Positions 9,754 to 19,133 of a DNA stretch of 64,000 nt are shown here, piece after piece. The translations under genes were made by a program, and so were the position numbers. The stretch is from Pseudomonas sp. NFIX28 (GTDB lineage: Bacteria; Pseudomonadota; Gammaproteobacteria; Pseudomonadales; Pseudomonadaceae), in contig NZ_FNPW01000003.1 of the NCBI RefSeq assembly GCF_900107395.1, positions 422,632-486,631 of the forward strand, read 5' to 3'. Under the pieces are notes generated by a model. The model was not told where the DNA came from and ran no database searches. It worked only from the letters and a program-made list of their open reading frames with translations. Position 1 is the first letter of the stretch, and every line of letters starts with the position of its first letter.

Positions 9754-9891
9754 GTAGCCGCTGCCGAGCCCACGAGGCTGCGTTCGGTGGCGCAGCCGTC
9801 GTAAAAACGGGCACTGCGGTGTTTCAATTAAAACCCGAACATAGGATTGGCGTCTGCCACGCAGCCGATTGCAGCCTGCGGCAGCGGCTAC
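9754..9891. repeat. REP doublet (GTAGCCGCTGCCG family)
   Basis: GTAGCCGCTGCCGAG..GAGGCTGCG at 9754-9782 and its inverted partner GCAGCCTGCGGCAGCGGCTAC at 9871-9891 form a REPIN-like inverted pair. It fills most of the 307-nt gap between the xerD stop and the dsbC start. A separate hairpin AGCCCGCC/GGCGGGCT at about 9689-9708 could end xerD transcription. I see no gene in this gap. Confidence 0.8.
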
Positions 9892-9894
9892 ACA

Positions 9895-10791
9895 TCAACC
9901 GCGGGGGTGATGCTTGGCATGCAGGTCCTGCAATCGGGCCCGGGCGACATGGGTGTAGATCTGGGTGGTCGACAGGTCGCTGTGGCCCAGCAGCATCTGC
10001 ACCACCCGCAGGTCGGCACCGTGGTTGAGCAGATGGGTCGCGAAGGCATGGCGCAAGGTGTGCGGCGACAGCGACTTGCCGATCCCGGCCACCTTGGCTT
10101 GATGCTTGATCCGGTGCCAGAAGGTCTGGCGAGTCATCTGCTCGCCGCGCTGGCTGGGGAACAGCACATCGCTGGGGCGCCCGCCGAGCAGCTCGCCACG
10201 GGCATCGCGCATATAGCGCTCGACCCAGACAATCGCTTCCTCACCCATCGGCACCAGGCGCTCCTTGCTGCCCTTGCCCATCACCCGCAATACGCCCTGG
10301 CGCAGGTTGACCTGCTCCAGGGTCAGGCTGATCAGCTCGGTGACCCGCAGGCCGCAGGCATACAGGACTTCGAGCATGGCACGATCGCGCTGGCCGATGG
10401 CCTCGCTCAAGTCGGGCGCGGCCAGCAGGGCTTCGACATCGGCTTCCGACAGGGACTTGGGCAACGGCCGCCCTAGCTGCGGCATGTCGACTTGCAGCGT
10501 GGGGTCCACGGCGATCAGCTTTTCGCGCAGCAGGTAACGATAGAAACCGCGTACCCCGGAAAGAAAACGCGCCGTCGAACGCGGCTTGTAGGCTTGCTCC
10601 ACCCGCCAGGCGAGGTGGTCGAGAATCAGCTCGCGGCCGGCATTCGCCAGCTCCAGCCCTTTCTCCTGCAACCAGCCGTTGAACAATGCCAGGTCGCTGC
10701 GATACGCCTCCCGGGTGTTGTCCGAGAGGCCTTTTTCCAGCCATAGCGCATCGAGGAAACGGTCTATCAGGGGATGGTCGACGGCAGGCAT
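9895..10791 (-). CDS. xerD: Site-specific tyrosine recombinase XerD
   Basis: 298 aa, the usual XerD length. The N-terminal SAM-like core-binding domain (about 5-90) is followed by the catalytic domain with the full tyrosine-recombinase set: Arg in CGLRVTELI, Lys in GKGSKER, His-x-x-Arg in HTLRHAFATHLL, His in LGHSDLSTTQ, and nucleophile Tyr in IYTHVA. With XerC it resolves chromosome dimers at dif. I chose ATG 10791 (MPAVDHPLIDRFLD) over a site 36 nt upstream because it matches the family start. The stop codon lies 4 nt from the REP doublet. Confidence 0.96.
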   Translation of the reverse strand: MPAVDHPLIDRFLDALWLEKGLSDNTREAYRSDLALFNGWLQEKGLELANAGRELILDHLAWRVEQAYKPRSTARFLSGVRGFYRYLLREKLIAVDPTLQVDMPQLGRPLPKSLSEADVEALLAAPDLSEAIGQRDRAMLEVLYACGLRVTELISLTLEQVNLRQGVLRVMGKGSKERLVPMGEEAIVWVERYMRDARGELLGGRPSDVLFPSQRGEQMTRQTFWHRIKHQAKVAGIGKSLSPHTLRHAFATHLLNHGADLRVVQMLLGHSDLSTTQIYTHVARARLQDLHAKHHPRG

Positions 10792-10897
10792 AAATACTCG
10801 AAAGGCGCGGCCCCGGGGCCAGTGCAAATAAATAGTGAACTGTGCAGAGGGTCGCTAGTCTTTCATAGCCCGCTATTTCAAGGAACAGGGAGCTTCA

Positions 10898-12703
10898 ATG
10901 AACGAACAACAGATTCTGTTGGCCTTTGGCGGCATCGGCGTGGCGGCAGTGGGCTGCCAATGGCTGGCCTGGCGCCTGAAACTACCGGCCATTCTGTTCC
11001 TGCTGTTGAGCGGCATTCTCGCCGGCCCGGTCCTGGGCTGGCTCGACCCGCAGGAACTGTTCGGACCGCTATTGATGCCCCTGGTATCGCTGGCGGTGGC
11101 CTTGATCCTGTTTGAGGGCAGCCTGACCCTGCACCTGTCGGAATGGCGCGAGATCGGCAAGGTGGTGCATCGGCTGGTGACCATCGGCGCGCTCTCGACC
11201 TGGGCGGTGATTACCCTGGCCACCCACTGGCTGCTGGGCTTCGACTGGCTGCTGGCGCTGCTGTTCGGCACCCTGACCCTGGTCACCGGCCCCACGGTGA
11301 TCGTACCCATGCTGCGCGTGGTCCGGCCCAAGGCGTCGATCGCCAATATCCTGCGCTGGGAAGGTATCGTCATCGACCCGATCGGCGCCCTGCTGGCCGT
11401 GGTGGTCTACAGCTTCATCATCGCCAGCGCCGAAGGCCAGGGCTTGCAGCATAGCCTGCTGACCTTCGGCGGGGTGATCCTCTGCGGCAGCCTGTTCGGC
11501 ATCGTCGGCGGCTGGGTCCTGGGTACCGTCATGCGGCGCCAGTGGCTGCCGGAGTACCTGCATAACCTGGCCACGCTGGCGGCGGTGCTGGGTATTTTCA
11601 TCGGCGCCAACCAGGTGATGCACGAGTCCGGCCTGCTGGCGGTGACCCTGATGGGCATGTGGATGGCCAACATGAAGGACGTCGACGTCCGGCACATCCT
11701 GCACTTCAAGGAAAACCTCAGCGTGCTGCTGATTTCCGGGCTGTTCATCCTGTTGGCGGCGCGCCTGGACCTCAACGCCCTGATCGCCCTGGGGCCGCTG
11801 GTGTTGATCCTGCTGCTGATCATCCAGTTCATCGCCCGCCCCTTGAACGTGCTGCTGTCCACGGCCGGCTCGAATCTGGGCTGGCGCGAGCGGGCCTTGC
11901 TGGCCTGGATCGCGCCACGGGGTATTGTCGCCGCGGCCGTCTCGGCGATTTTCGCCATTCGCCTGGACCAGGCCGGCCATGAAGGCGCGCTGCTGCTGGT
12001 GCCGCTGACCTTTGCGGTGATCATCGGCACCGTGGTGCTGCAGAGCGCCACCGCACGACCACTGGCACGCCTGCTGAAGGTCGCGGAGCCGGCGCCGAGC
12101 GGCTTCCTGATCGTCGGCGCGAACGCCCCGGCGCGGACCATCGGCAAGGCCCTGCAGCAACTGGGCAGCCGCGTGCTGCTGACCGACTCGAGCTGGGAGA
12201 ACATCCGCGCCGCGCGCATGGACGGCCTGCCGACCTATTTCGGCAACCCGGCATCGCAACATGCCGATGCCCATCTGGACCTGGTGGGGCTTGGCCACTT
12301 GCTGGCGCTGTCGCCCTCCGGCGAACTGAACACCCTGGCGTCCATGCGCTTTCGCCACGATTTCGGCCATCAGCGCCTGTTCGGCCTGGCCAACAGCCAG
12401 GAAAGCCGGCGCACCGACAAGCACCGGGCCAGTCATGAACATCGCGGGCATCTGCTGGGCAGCGAGGCGTTGTCCTACAGCAAGCTGGCCAGCCTGCTGG
12501 GACAGGGTGCGGAGTTGTACAGCACCAACCTGACCGAGGGCTTTGGCTGGGAGGACTACCGGGCGCTGCACGGGGAACGGGCGACCCTGCTGTTCGCTCG
12601 CGACAACAACGGCTGGGTGCATGTGGCAACGCCAGACAGCGTCCTCAAACCCGCTGCGGGCTGGACGCTGGTGGCGTTGATTCAGAAGGATACGACGGCC
12701 TGA
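10898..12703 (+). CDS. CPA1-type cation:proton antiporter with C-terminal RCK-like domain
   Basis: 601 aa inner-membrane protein. Residues 1-385 hold about twelve hydrophobic segments of the Na+/H+ exchanger fold, with AWIAPRGIVAAAVSAIF resembling the conserved TM region of NhaP/CvrA-type antiporters. Residues about 400-500 resemble a TrkA-N/RCK domain (FLIVGANAPARTIGKALQQLGSRVLLTD), but the usual GxGxxG loop reads GANAPA. About 100 further residues follow. AAGGAACAGGGAG precedes the ATG. The gene is divergent from xerD, as in other pseudomonads. The ion specificity (Na+, K+ or another) cannot be told from sequence. Confidence 0.85.
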   Translation: MNEQQILLAFGGIGVAAVGCQWLAWRLKLPAILFLLLSGILAGPVLGWLDPQELFGPLLMPLVSLAVALILFEGSLTLHLSEWREIGKVVHRLVTIGALSTWAVITLATHWLLGFDWLLALLFGTLTLVTGPTVIVPMLRVVRPKASIANILRWEGIVIDPIGALLAVVVYSFIIASAEGQGLQHSLLTFGGVILCGSLFGIVGGWVLGTVMRRQWLPEYLHNLATLAAVLGIFIGANQVMHESGLLAVTLMGMWMANMKDVDVRHILHFKENLSVLLISGLFILLAARLDLNALIALGPLVLILLLIIQFIARPLNVLLSTAGSNLGWRERALLAWIAPRGIVAAAVSAIFAIRLDQAGHEGALLLVPLTFAVIIGTVVLQSATARPLARLLKVAEPAPSGFLIVGANAPARTIGKALQQLGSRVLLTDSSWENIRAARMDGLPTYFGNPASQHADAHLDLVGLGHLLALSPSGELNTLASMRFRHDFGHQRLFGLANSQESRRTDKHRASHEHRGHLLGSEALSYSKLASLLGQGAELYSTNLTEGFGWEDYRALHGERATLLFARDNNGWVHVATPDSVLKPAAGWTLVALIQKDTTA

Positions 12704-12709
12704 TAGCCC

Positions 12710-12774
12710 ATCGCAGGCAAGCCTCGCTCCTACAGAACGGTGAAATCCCGCAAGATCTAGGCTTGCTCGCGATC
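12710..12774. repeat. REP doublet (GTAGGAGCGAG family)
   Basis: TCGCAGGCAAGCCTCGCTCC at 12711-12730 and the inverted partner AGGCTTGCTCGCGAT at about 12759-12773 lie between two convergent genes. The right arm touches the stop codon of the thioesterase gene. Confidence 0.8.
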
Positions 12775-13186
12775 AGTCGACAAACCCCGGCAGCACCGGC
12801 ACCGGGCGCTTGTCATCATCGATGGCAACAAAGCTGAACAGGCCATGGATGGCCTTCTCCCGCCCATCGCAGCTCATGCTCTCAACGAAGACTTCAACCT
12901 CGACCTTGAGGCTGGTGTTGCCAACCTTCACTACCCTTCCTACCAGCTCGACGATGGAGCCCGCGGCGATCGGGTGATTGAAATCGATGCGGTCGGTGGA
13001 CACGGTGACCAGCGGCAGCCGGCAAAAACGGGTCGCGGCGATGAACGACACTTCGTCCATCCAGGCCAGCGCCGTACCGCCGAACAGGGTGTTGTGGTGG
13101 TTGGTTGTCGACGGGAACACCGCCTTGGTCACGCGGGTAACCGACAATTCGGTCCGGCGTTGAATCTCTTGCTCGCGGGGGCTCAT
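12773..13186 (-). CDS. Acyl-CoA thioesterase, hotdog fold (YciA/BFIT type)
   Basis: 137 aa single-hotdog thioesterase that hydrolyses acyl-CoA. NHHNTLFGGTALAWMDEVSFIAATRFC carries the HHNxxFGG..AxxWMDE pattern typical of YciA-like enzymes, with the Asp in WMDE as the likely catalytic residue. ATG 13186 (MSPREQEIQRR) is the natural start; an open frame extends further upstream but runs through the rplS terminator and is Cys/Arg-rich noise. It lies downstream of rplS but is separated from it by a strong terminator, so it probably has its own promoter or is read by leakage. The preferred chain length is not predictable. Confidence 0.88.
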   Translation of the reverse strand: MSPREQEIQRRTELSVTRVTKAVFPSTTNHHNTLFGGTALAWMDEVSFIAATRFCRLPLVTVSTDRIDFNHPIAAGSIVELVGRVVKVGNTSLKVEVEVFVESMSCDGREKAIHGLFSFVAIDDDKRPVPVLPGFVD

Positions 13187-13231
13187 GGTTCTACTGCCTG
13201 AAACACAATTCGGGGAAAAATGACGGGCAAC

Positions 13232-13259
13232 AAAAAAGCAGCCCGTAGGCTGCTTTTTT
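13232..13259. terminator. Bidirectional rho-independent terminator after rplS
   Basis: Perfect 12-bp stem AAAAAAGCAGCC / GGCTGCTTTTTT with loop CGTA. Its T-run on the minus strand ends the rpsP-rimM-trmD-rplS operon. Confidence 0.92.
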
Positions 13260-13277
13260 CTGCATCGGAAGCTGGAC

Positions 13278-13628
13278 TTAAGCCAGTTTTTCCTTGATGC
13301 GAGCTGCTTTACCCGACAGGTCGCGCAGGTAGTACAGCTTGGCTTTACGTACGTCACCGCGACGCTTGACAGCCATGCTGTCGATTTGCGGGCTGTAGGT
13401 CTGGAAAGTACGCTCTACGCCAACACCGTTGGAGATTTTACGAACGGTGAATGCACTGTTCACGCCGCGGTTACGCTTGGCGATTACAACGCCTTCGAAC
13501 GCTTGCAGACGGGAACGATCGCCTTCCTTCACTTTCACCTGAACGACAATGGTGTCGCCCGGGGCAAAGGCTGGGATCTCTTTGGTCATCTGCTCTGCTT
13601 CGAGTGCAAGAATGATTTTGTTGGTCAT
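13278..13628 (-). CDS. rplS: 50S ribosomal protein L19
   Basis: 116 aa, the standard length. L19 sits at the 30S-50S interface. The characteristic core [33 protein letters not shown] and the C-terminal [20 protein letters not shown] are present. It is the last gene of the rpsP-rimM-trmD-rplS operon, 45 nt after trmD, and is followed by a strong terminator. AGGAGCAC precedes the ATG. Confidence 0.99.
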   Translation of the reverse strand: MTNKIILALEAEQMTKEIPAFAPGDTIVVQVKVKEGDRSRLQAFEGVVIAKRNRGVNSAFTVRKISNGVGVERTFQTYSPQIDSMAVKRRGDVRKAKLYYLRDLSGKAARIKEKLA

Positions 13629-13673
13629 GCTGTGCTCCTAAGGTAAATCGTCGGATCTACCATCGATACGTTG

Positions 13674-14426
13674 TTAACTATCGTCCCGCTCGCGGATGTA
13701 TTCCTCGAGCAGCTTCTTCTCTTCTCCAGAAAGCGAGCGGCTTTCCAGAAGATCGGCGCGTCGTTCATAGGTCCGACCAAGGGACTGCTGTAAACGCCAA
13801 CGCCGGATGTGTGCGTGGTTGCCACTTAGCAACACGTCGGGAACACGCTGATCCGCATACACCTCCGGTCGGGTGTAGTGCGGGCAATCCAGCAGACCAT
13901 CCGTGAAGGAATCTTCCTCCGCGGAATCCGCATGCCCTAAAGCTCCGGGCAGCAGTCGCGTAACCGCATCAATCAGGACCATCGCCGGCAGCTCGCCACC
14001 GGAGAGTACATAGTCACCAATCGACCACTCTTCATCGACATGAGCTTCAATAAAACGCTCGTCAATGCCTTCATAACGACCGGCAATCAGGATCAATGCA
14101 TCCTCATTCGCCAGTTCGCGTACCGCCGACTGAGTCAGTTTGCGGCCTTGGGGCGACAGGTAAATCACCTTCGCGCCCTCCCCGGCTGCCTGCCTGGCCT
14201 GAACCAGAGCATCTTCCAGGGGCTTGATCTTCATCACCATGCCCGGGCCACCGCCAAATGGGCGATCGTCCACAGTGTGATGTCGATCCGTGGTGTAGTC
14301 TCGCGGATTCCAACAGGTCAGCTGCAAGAGCCCCTGTTTCACCGCGCGGCTGGTTATGCCGTAGTCGCTGATGGCGGAAAACATCTCGGGAAACAAACTG
14401 ATCACTTCTACGCGCAGGCTAGCCAC
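13674..14426 (-). CDS. trmD: tRNA (guanine37-N1)-methyltransferase
   Basis: 250 aa SPOUT-family enzyme that methylates G37 of tRNAs next to the anticodon, using S-adenosylmethionine, and so prevents +1 frameshifting. The conserved start [27 protein letters not shown], and the trefoil-knot loop [27 protein letters not shown] are all intact. I place the start at the GTG at 14426, just 2 nt after the rimM stop, because the family N-terminus begins there; an ATG further upstream lies inside rimM. It is translated close-coupled in the rpsP operon. Confidence 0.97.
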   Translation of the reverse strand: MASLRVEVISLFPEMFSAISDYGITSRAVKQGLLQLTCWNPRDYTTDRHHTVDDRPFGGGPGMVMKIKPLEDALVQARQAAGEGAKVIYLSPQGRKLTQSAVRELANEDALILIAGRYEGIDERFIEAHVDEEWSIGDYVLSGGELPAMVLIDAVTRLLPGALGHADSAEEDSFTDGLLDCPHYTRPEVYADQRVPDVLLSGNHAHIRRWRLQQSLGRTYERRADLLESRSLSGEEKKLLEEYIRERDDS

Positions 14427-14428
14427 GT

Positions 14429-14965
14429 TCAGAAGTCCGCGTCCCAATCCACCTTCATCTCGCCCGCTGCCAGGTCGACGGCCAACACGCATTGCTCGGT
14501 ATAGGGCAACAGGCGTTCGCGATCATCCAGGCTGCCAGCGCAAGGCTTGACCACCATTACATCGTTCGAGCCGGTCTCCAGCAGGTGATCGATCTTCCCG
14601 AACAGTTGTCCGTGAGTGTCGATGACCTTGAGACCTTGCAGCTGGTACCAGTAGTACTCGCCGTCGGTCAGTTCAGGGAACAGGTTGCGCGGCACGCAGA
14701 TCTCATAACCGGCCAGAAGACGTGCTTCTTCACGATCGTCGAGACCCTTGAGCTTTGCGACCAGGAATTTTTCATTCCCGCGTCCGCTGACCAGCTCAAC
14801 CTGTTTCACGCTACCTTCGCGCTTGAGCGTCCAGGTTTTGTAATCCAACAGGTTTTTAATCGGATCAGTAAAGGAATAAACCTTCACTTCGCCGCGAACG
14901 CCGTGAACAGAATAGATTTTGCCGATAACGATCAAATCATCAGCAGGAGCAGGCGTCGCGTTCAT
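14429..14965 (-). CDS. rimM: 16S rRNA processing/ribosome maturation factor RimM
   Basis: 178 aa. RimM binds S19 and helps mature the 3' (head) domain of the 30S subunit. The N-terminal barrel opens with [26 protein letters not shown]. The C-terminal PRC-barrel is seen in [19 protein letters not shown] and ends [10 protein letters not shown]. It lies 5 nt after rpsP and 2 nt before trmD in a tight operon. Confidence 0.97.
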   Translation of the reverse strand: MNATPAPADDLIVIGKIYSVHGVRGEVKVYSFTDPIKNLLDYKTWTLKREGSVKQVELVSGRGNEKFLVAKLKGLDDREEARLLAGYEICVPRNLFPELTDGEYYWYQLQGLKVIDTHGQLFGKIDHLLETGSNDVMVVKPCAGSLDDRERLLPYTEQCVLAVDLAAGEMKVDWDADF

Positions 14966-14970
14966 AGGGT

Positions 14971-15222
14971 TCAGGCTGCAGCCTTAGCCGATTCCTTCAA
15001 CAGCTGAGCAACACGCTCAGACGGTTGTGCACCAACGCTCAGCCAGTAGGCTACGCGCTCTTGGTTCACGGACAGGCGGACTTCTTGACCACGAGCGATC
15101 GGGTTGAAGAAGCCAACTTGTTCTTTGTGCGAACCGTCGCGTGGGTTGCGGCTGTCGGTCACGGTCAAGTGGTAAAACGGGCGCTTTTTGGAGCCGCCAA
15201 GGGCAAGACGGATTGTTAGCAT
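14971..15222 (-). CDS. rpsP: 30S ribosomal protein S16
   Basis: 83 aa, full length. S16 is a primary assembly protein of the 30S body. The conserved start [23 protein letters not shown] is intact. It is the first gene of the rpsP-rimM-trmD-rplS operon, and its promoter is visible upstream. Confidence 0.99.
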   Translation of the reverse strand: MLTIRLALGGSKKRPFYHLTVTDSRNPRDGSHKEQVGFFNPIARGQEVRLSVNQERVAYWLSVGAQPSERVAQLLKESAKAAA

Positions 15223-15294
15223 GTGAACATCGTTCCTGTAGTCGGTGCTGCAAATCTAAATGCACAGCGGGCATGGGTGCCCGAAAGGCCGCAT

Positions 15295-15322
15295 ATTCTA
15301 AGGAATATCCGGACTTTTGCAA
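15295..15322 (-). promoter_or_regulatory. Putative sigma70 promoter of the rpsP operon
   Basis: On the minus strand TTGCAA (15317-15322), a 16-nt spacer and TAGAAT (15295-15300). The leader then contains a hairpin CGGGCA..TGCCCG at about 15268-15283 before the rpsP ATG at 15222. The rest of the 248-nt gap to ffh shows nothing I recognise. Confidence 0.6.
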
Positions 15323-15470
15323 ATGACTTTTTCCGGCGCCTACCGGCTGCCATCCAGATTTGCTATAGGGCCGTTGGCAACAACGGCGAGTCAGCTCCCG
15401 CCAAACGCGGGTTTGCTGGAGGTCCCGCGTCCCCGCGGGAAACGCCGACAAGGTTGCCGGCGCGGATTCT

Positions 15471-16847
15471 TCAGATCTTCGGCATGCCGCCGCCGGGCAA
15501 CATTCCGCCCATGCCGCGCATCATTTTCGCCATCCCGCCCTTGGCGGAGAATTTCTTCATCATCTTCTGCATCTGCTTGTGCTGCTTGATCAAGCGACCG
15601 ATGTCTTGCACCTGGGTGCCGGAGCCCATGGCGATCCGGCGCTTGCGCGAACCGCTGATCAGCTCGGGGTCGCGACGCTCGGCCGGGGTCATGGAGTTGA
15701 TGATGGCTTCCATCTGCTTGAACTGCTTCTCGGCCGCGCCCTGGGCATTGCCCATCTGCGCCAGGTTCACGCCACCGATATTCGGCAGCTTGTCCATCAG
15801 GCCACCGAGGCCGCCCATGTTCTTCATCTGCTGCAGCTGGTCGCGGAAGTCTTCGAGGTCGAAGCCTTTGCCTTTTTTCAGCTTCTTGGCCAGCTTGTCG
15901 GCCTTTTCCTTGTCGAGGGTCTGTTCGGCCTGCTCGATAAGGCTGAGCACGTCGCCCATGCCAAGGATGCGCGAAGCGATACGCTCGGGGTGGAACGGCT
16001 CGAGCGCTTCGCTCTTCTCGCCCATACCGATGAACTTGATCGGCTTGCCGGTGATCGCACGCACCGACAGTGCGGCACCGCCACGGGCATCGCCGTCGAC
16101 CTTGGTCAGGACCACGCCGGTCAGCGGCAACGCGTCGCCAAAGGCCTTGGCCGTGTTGGCGGCATCCTGGCCGGTCATGGCGTCGACCACGAACAGGGTT
16201 TCCACCGGCTTGACCGCCGCGTGCAACGCCTGGATCTCTTCCATCATGTCGGTGTCGATGTGCAGACGACCGGCGGTATCGACGATGACCACGTCGATGA
16301 ACTTGAGCTTGGCTTCTTTAATAGCCGCTTCGGCGATCGCGACCGGCTTCTGGCTCAGGTCGGACGGGAAGAAGGTCACGCCAATGTCATTGGCCAGGGT
16401 TTCGAGCTGCTTGATCGCCGCCGGACGGTAAACGTCGGCCGACACCACCATCACGCTCTTTTTCTTGCGTTCTTTAAGGAAGCGCGCGAGCTTGCCGGCG
16501 GTGGTGGTCTTACCGGCACCCTGCAAACCGGCCATCAACACGACGGCAGGCGGCACAGCGCTCAGGTTCAAATCTTCGTTGGCCGCGCCCATCAGGCTTT
16601 CGAGTTCGGCCTGGACGATCTTCACGAACGCCTGGCCCGGGGTCAGGCTGCGCGACACTTCTGTGCCGACCGCACGTTCCTTCACCGAGTTGACGAAGTC
16701 CTTCACCACCGGCAGGGCGACGTCGGCTTCGAGCAACGCCATGCGCACTTCGCGCAGGGTGTCTTTGATGTTGTCCTCGGTCAGCTTGGCCTTGCCGGTG
16801 ACATGGCGCAGCGTCTGCGAGAGACGGTCGGTTAGGTTTTCAAACAT
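15471..16847 (-). CDS. ffh: Signal recognition particle GTPase Ffh
   Basis: 458 aa. Ffh with 4.5S RNA binds signal sequences and delivers ribosomes to FtsY at the membrane. The N domain (1-95), the G domain with GLQGAGKTTTAGKLA, DTAGRLH and TKVDGDARGG, and the methionine-rich M domain (about 300-458, with MGSGTQVQDIGRLIKQHKQMQKMMKKF) are complete. It is transcribed away from the CcsA-like gene at 17046; the 198-nt gap holds both promoters. The 4.5S RNA gene is not in this window. Confidence 0.98.
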   Translation of the reverse strand: MFENLTDRLSQTLRHVTGKAKLTEDNIKDTLREVRMALLEADVALPVVKDFVNSVKERAVGTEVSRSLTPGQAFVKIVQAELESLMGAANEDLNLSAVPPAVVLMAGLQGAGKTTTAGKLARFLKERKKKSVMVVSADVYRPAAIKQLETLANDIGVTFFPSDLSQKPVAIAEAAIKEAKLKFIDVVIVDTAGRLHIDTDMMEEIQALHAAVKPVETLFVVDAMTGQDAANTAKAFGDALPLTGVVLTKVDGDARGGAALSVRAITGKPIKFIGMGEKSEALEPFHPERIASRILGMGDVLSLIEQAEQTLDKEKADKLAKKLKKGKGFDLEDFRDQLQQMKNMGGLGGLMDKLPNIGGVNLAQMGNAQGAAEKQFKQMEAIINSMTPAERRDPELISGSRKRRIAMGSGTQVQDIGRLIKQHKQMQKMMKKFSAKGGMAKMMRGMGGMLPGGGMPKI

Positions 16848-17045
16848 GCGCGATCCTTTCAGGCCCTAAGTAGACCGAGGTAATGGCGGCTCGGGGCCCC
16901 TATATAAAGAGGTGCTCCGTGGGCAGGTCGCGGATTATAGCGAAGACTGCGCGCGACGCACAGCCGCCGTCTGGTTGCGCGGTCTTTCGTGTAGTGGCGG
17001 TTCTATGCCAAACTCAACGACTTTCGGGCTTGCCTAACAGGATTT

Positions 17046-17858
17046 ATGCTCCCCTTGTCACCCAGCTTGCTAACCACCCTCGCCGCCGCCTGTCTCTATG
17101 CCGCTGCGACCCTCTATCAAGGCACTCGTCTGGCCCAAGCCGCCAAGACGAACAAGCGCCTGCTGGTCTCGCTCGGCATCCTCGCCCTGCTCGCCCACAG
17201 CGCCAGCCTCCTGACCCACCTGATGACGCCCGTGGGCCTGGGCCTGGATTTTTTCAGCGCCGCCAGCCTGATCGCCGCCGCCGTGATCGCCTTGACCCTG
17301 CTGGCCTGCTCGCGCATTCCGGTGGAGAACCTGCTGGTCCTGCTGTTTCCGCTGGGAGCGCTGACCGTGCTGCTGGCGCAGTTCGTGCCCACCGGCACGG
17401 TGCCGGTCATCGACGAAGAACCGGGCATCCTCGCCCACATCCTGCTGTCGATCCTCGCCTACGGCATGTTCACCATCGCCGTGTTCCAGGCCCTGCTACT
17501 GCTGGTGCAGGACCACCAGCTCAAGCACAAGCACCCGTCCGGGCTGATCAAGAACTTCCCGCCGCTGCAAACCATGGAAAGCCTGCTGTTCGGCTTCCTC
17601 TGGGCCGGCTGGACCCTGCTCTCGCTGTCGTTGATCTCCGGCTGGCTGTTCGTCGAGAACCTGTTCGCCCAGCACCTGGTGCACAAGACCCTGCTGGCCT
17701 GCCTGGCCTGGGTGGTGTTCAGCGTGCTGCTGTGGGGCCGCAACCGCCTCGGCTGGCGCGGGCACAAGGCAATTCGCTGGACCCTGGCCGGTTTCTGCCT
17801 GCTGATGCTGGCGTACTTCGGCAGCAAGCTGGTCCGTGAATACATCCTGCATATCTGA
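17046..17858 (+). CDS. CcsA/YpjD-type cytochrome c assembly family membrane protein
   Basis: 270 aa with about eight hydrophobic segments. It belongs to the CcsA/CcmC/HemX-like superfamily (cytochrome c assembly protein, YpjD in E. coli). Family signs are AHILLSILAYGMFTIAVFQALLLLVQ in the middle and FLWAGWTLLSLSLISG, with histidines in transmembrane segments that in relatives bind haem. The role of YpjD-type proteins is not settled. CAGGA lies 5 nt before the ATG. It is followed at 13 nt by the CBS-domain membrane protein gene, with which it probably forms a two-gene operon, an order conserved next to ffh in Pseudomonas. Confidence 0.88.
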   Translation: MLPLSPSLLTTLAAACLYAAATLYQGTRLAQAAKTNKRLLVSLGILALLAHSASLLTHLMTPVGLGLDFFSAASLIAAAVIALTLLACSRIPVENLLVLLFPLGALTVLLAQFVPTGTVPVIDEEPGILAHILLSILAYGMFTIAVFQALLLLVQDHQLKHKHPSGLIKNFPPLQTMESLLFGFLWAGWTLLSLSLISGWLFVENLFAQHLVHKTLLACLAWVVFSVLLWGRNRLGWRGHKAIRWTLAGFCLLMLAYFGSKLVREYILHI

Positions 17859-17870
17859 CGAGCGGCGATA

Positions 17871-19109
17871 ATGGACAACCTGCCCATAGAGCCGATGCTC
17901 GTGGTCCTGGCCTTGCTGGTGTTGTGGTCGGGGCTGTTCACCGCCATCGAAGCCGCCCAACAGCATCTGCTGACCCTGCGCACCGCCACGCGCTCGGGCG
18001 ACAAACCGCTGGCGCGCCTGAGCTTTCCGCGCGACAGCCTGATTCTTTGCAATACCCTGTGCCGGGTTCTGGCAGTCATTATCAGCACCTTGCTGGCGCT
18101 GCAGCAGTGGGCTGAAAACGGCCCCTGGCTGGCCTGCCTGATCGCTACCAGCGCGTTGCTGGTACTCGCCGACTATCTGCCGCGCACCCTGGCCATACGT
18201 TATCCGGATGCGATTCTTGGGCTGGGCAATACCCTCTTGGGCGTGCCGCTGAAAATCATTTACCCCGCGGCCTGGCTGCTCGACAGCATCAGCCAGCTGT
18301 TGCTGCGCCCCTTCACTCGCAAGGCCGGCGCTGTCAAGCAGAGCGAAGATGAGCAAGCCACCGCCCCGAACGGCGCCGAAGAACATGCCAACGGCCGCCC
18401 ACATCCGGTATCGGGCATCCACGCCCTGGACAACATCACCGTCAACGACATCCTGGTGCCGCGCAGCGAAGTCGACGGGATCAACCTCGACGAGCCCATC
18501 GGCGACATCATCGAACAGTTGCGGCTGTCCAAGCGCACCCGCCTGCCGGTGTTCCACAGCGATATCAATCAGGTCGAGGCGGTCCTCAACACCCGGCAGA
18601 TCCGCCATTTGCTGCCGGATGCCAGCCTGACCAAAGAAGCGCTCCTGGCAGCCTGCCACGAACCGTACTTCGTGCCGGAAAGCACCCCGCTGCAGCTGCA
18701 ACTGCTGAATTTCCACAAACAGCAGCGCCGCCTGGGGATGGTGGTGGACGAATACGGCGAAGTGCTGGGCATCGTCACCCTGGAAGACATCCTCGAAGAA
18801 ATCGTCGGAGAATTCGAAAGCGAGCACAGCCTCGACAACCCGCATATCCACCCTCAGGCCGACGGACGCTTTGTAATCGAAGGCGCCGCCTCGATTCGCG
18901 AGCTGAACAAGAGCCTGGGCTGGCACCTGCCCTGCGACGGCCCGAAAACCCTCAACGGCCTGGTCACCGAAGCGCTGGAGACCATTCCCGACAGCGCCGT
19001 GTGCCTGAAGATCGGCCGCTACCGCCTGGAAATCCTCGAAACCGAGGACAACCGGGTCAGTCGCGTGCTGATCTGGCACACCAAGCCGCTCACTGCGCCA
19101 GCCCTGTAA
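17871..19109 (+). CDS. HlyC/CorC-family (CNNM) membrane protein with CBS pair
   Basis: 412 aa. The N-terminal CNNM/DUF21 transmembrane domain (about 1-165) is followed by a CBS pair (about 190-310; VNDILVPRSEVDGINLDEPI and GMVVDEYGEVLGIVTLEDILEEIVGE) and a C-terminal CorC/HlyC transporter-associated domain (about 325-405). Relatives (CorB, YfjD, CNNM) are linked to magnesium and cobalt efflux or resistance. The stop codon lies inside a 14-bp tandem repeat that runs into a REP element. Likely co-transcribed with the upstream CcsA-like gene. Confidence 0.88.
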   Translation: MDNLPIEPMLVVLALLVLWSGLFTAIEAAQQHLLTLRTATRSGDKPLARLSFPRDSLILCNTLCRVLAVIISTLLALQQWAENGPWLACLIATSALLVLADYLPRTLAIRYPDAILGLGNTLLGVPLKIIYPAAWLLDSISQLLLRPFTRKAGAVKQSEDEQATAPNGAEEHANGRPHPVSGIHALDNITVNDILVPRSEVDGINLDEPIGDIIEQLRLSKRTRLPVFHSDINQVEAVLNTRQIRHLLPDASLTKEALLAACHEPYFVPESTPLQLQLLNFHKQQRRLGMVVDEYGEVLGIVTLEDILEEIVGEFESEHSLDNPHIHPQADGRFVIEGAASIRELNKSLGWHLPCDGPKTLNGLVTEALETIPDSAVCLKIGRYRLEILETEDNRVSRVLIWHTKPLTAPAL

Positions 19110-19133
19110 TCGTGCCCCTGTAATCGTGACCCT
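19102..19133. repeat. 14-bp tandem repeat across the stop codon of the CBS protein gene
   Basis: CCCTGTAATCGTG(C/A) occurs at 19102-19115 and 19116-19129, with a third partial copy (CCCTGTA) leading directly into the REP at 19134. The stop codon TAA (19107-19109) belongs to the first unit. Confidence 0.85.
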
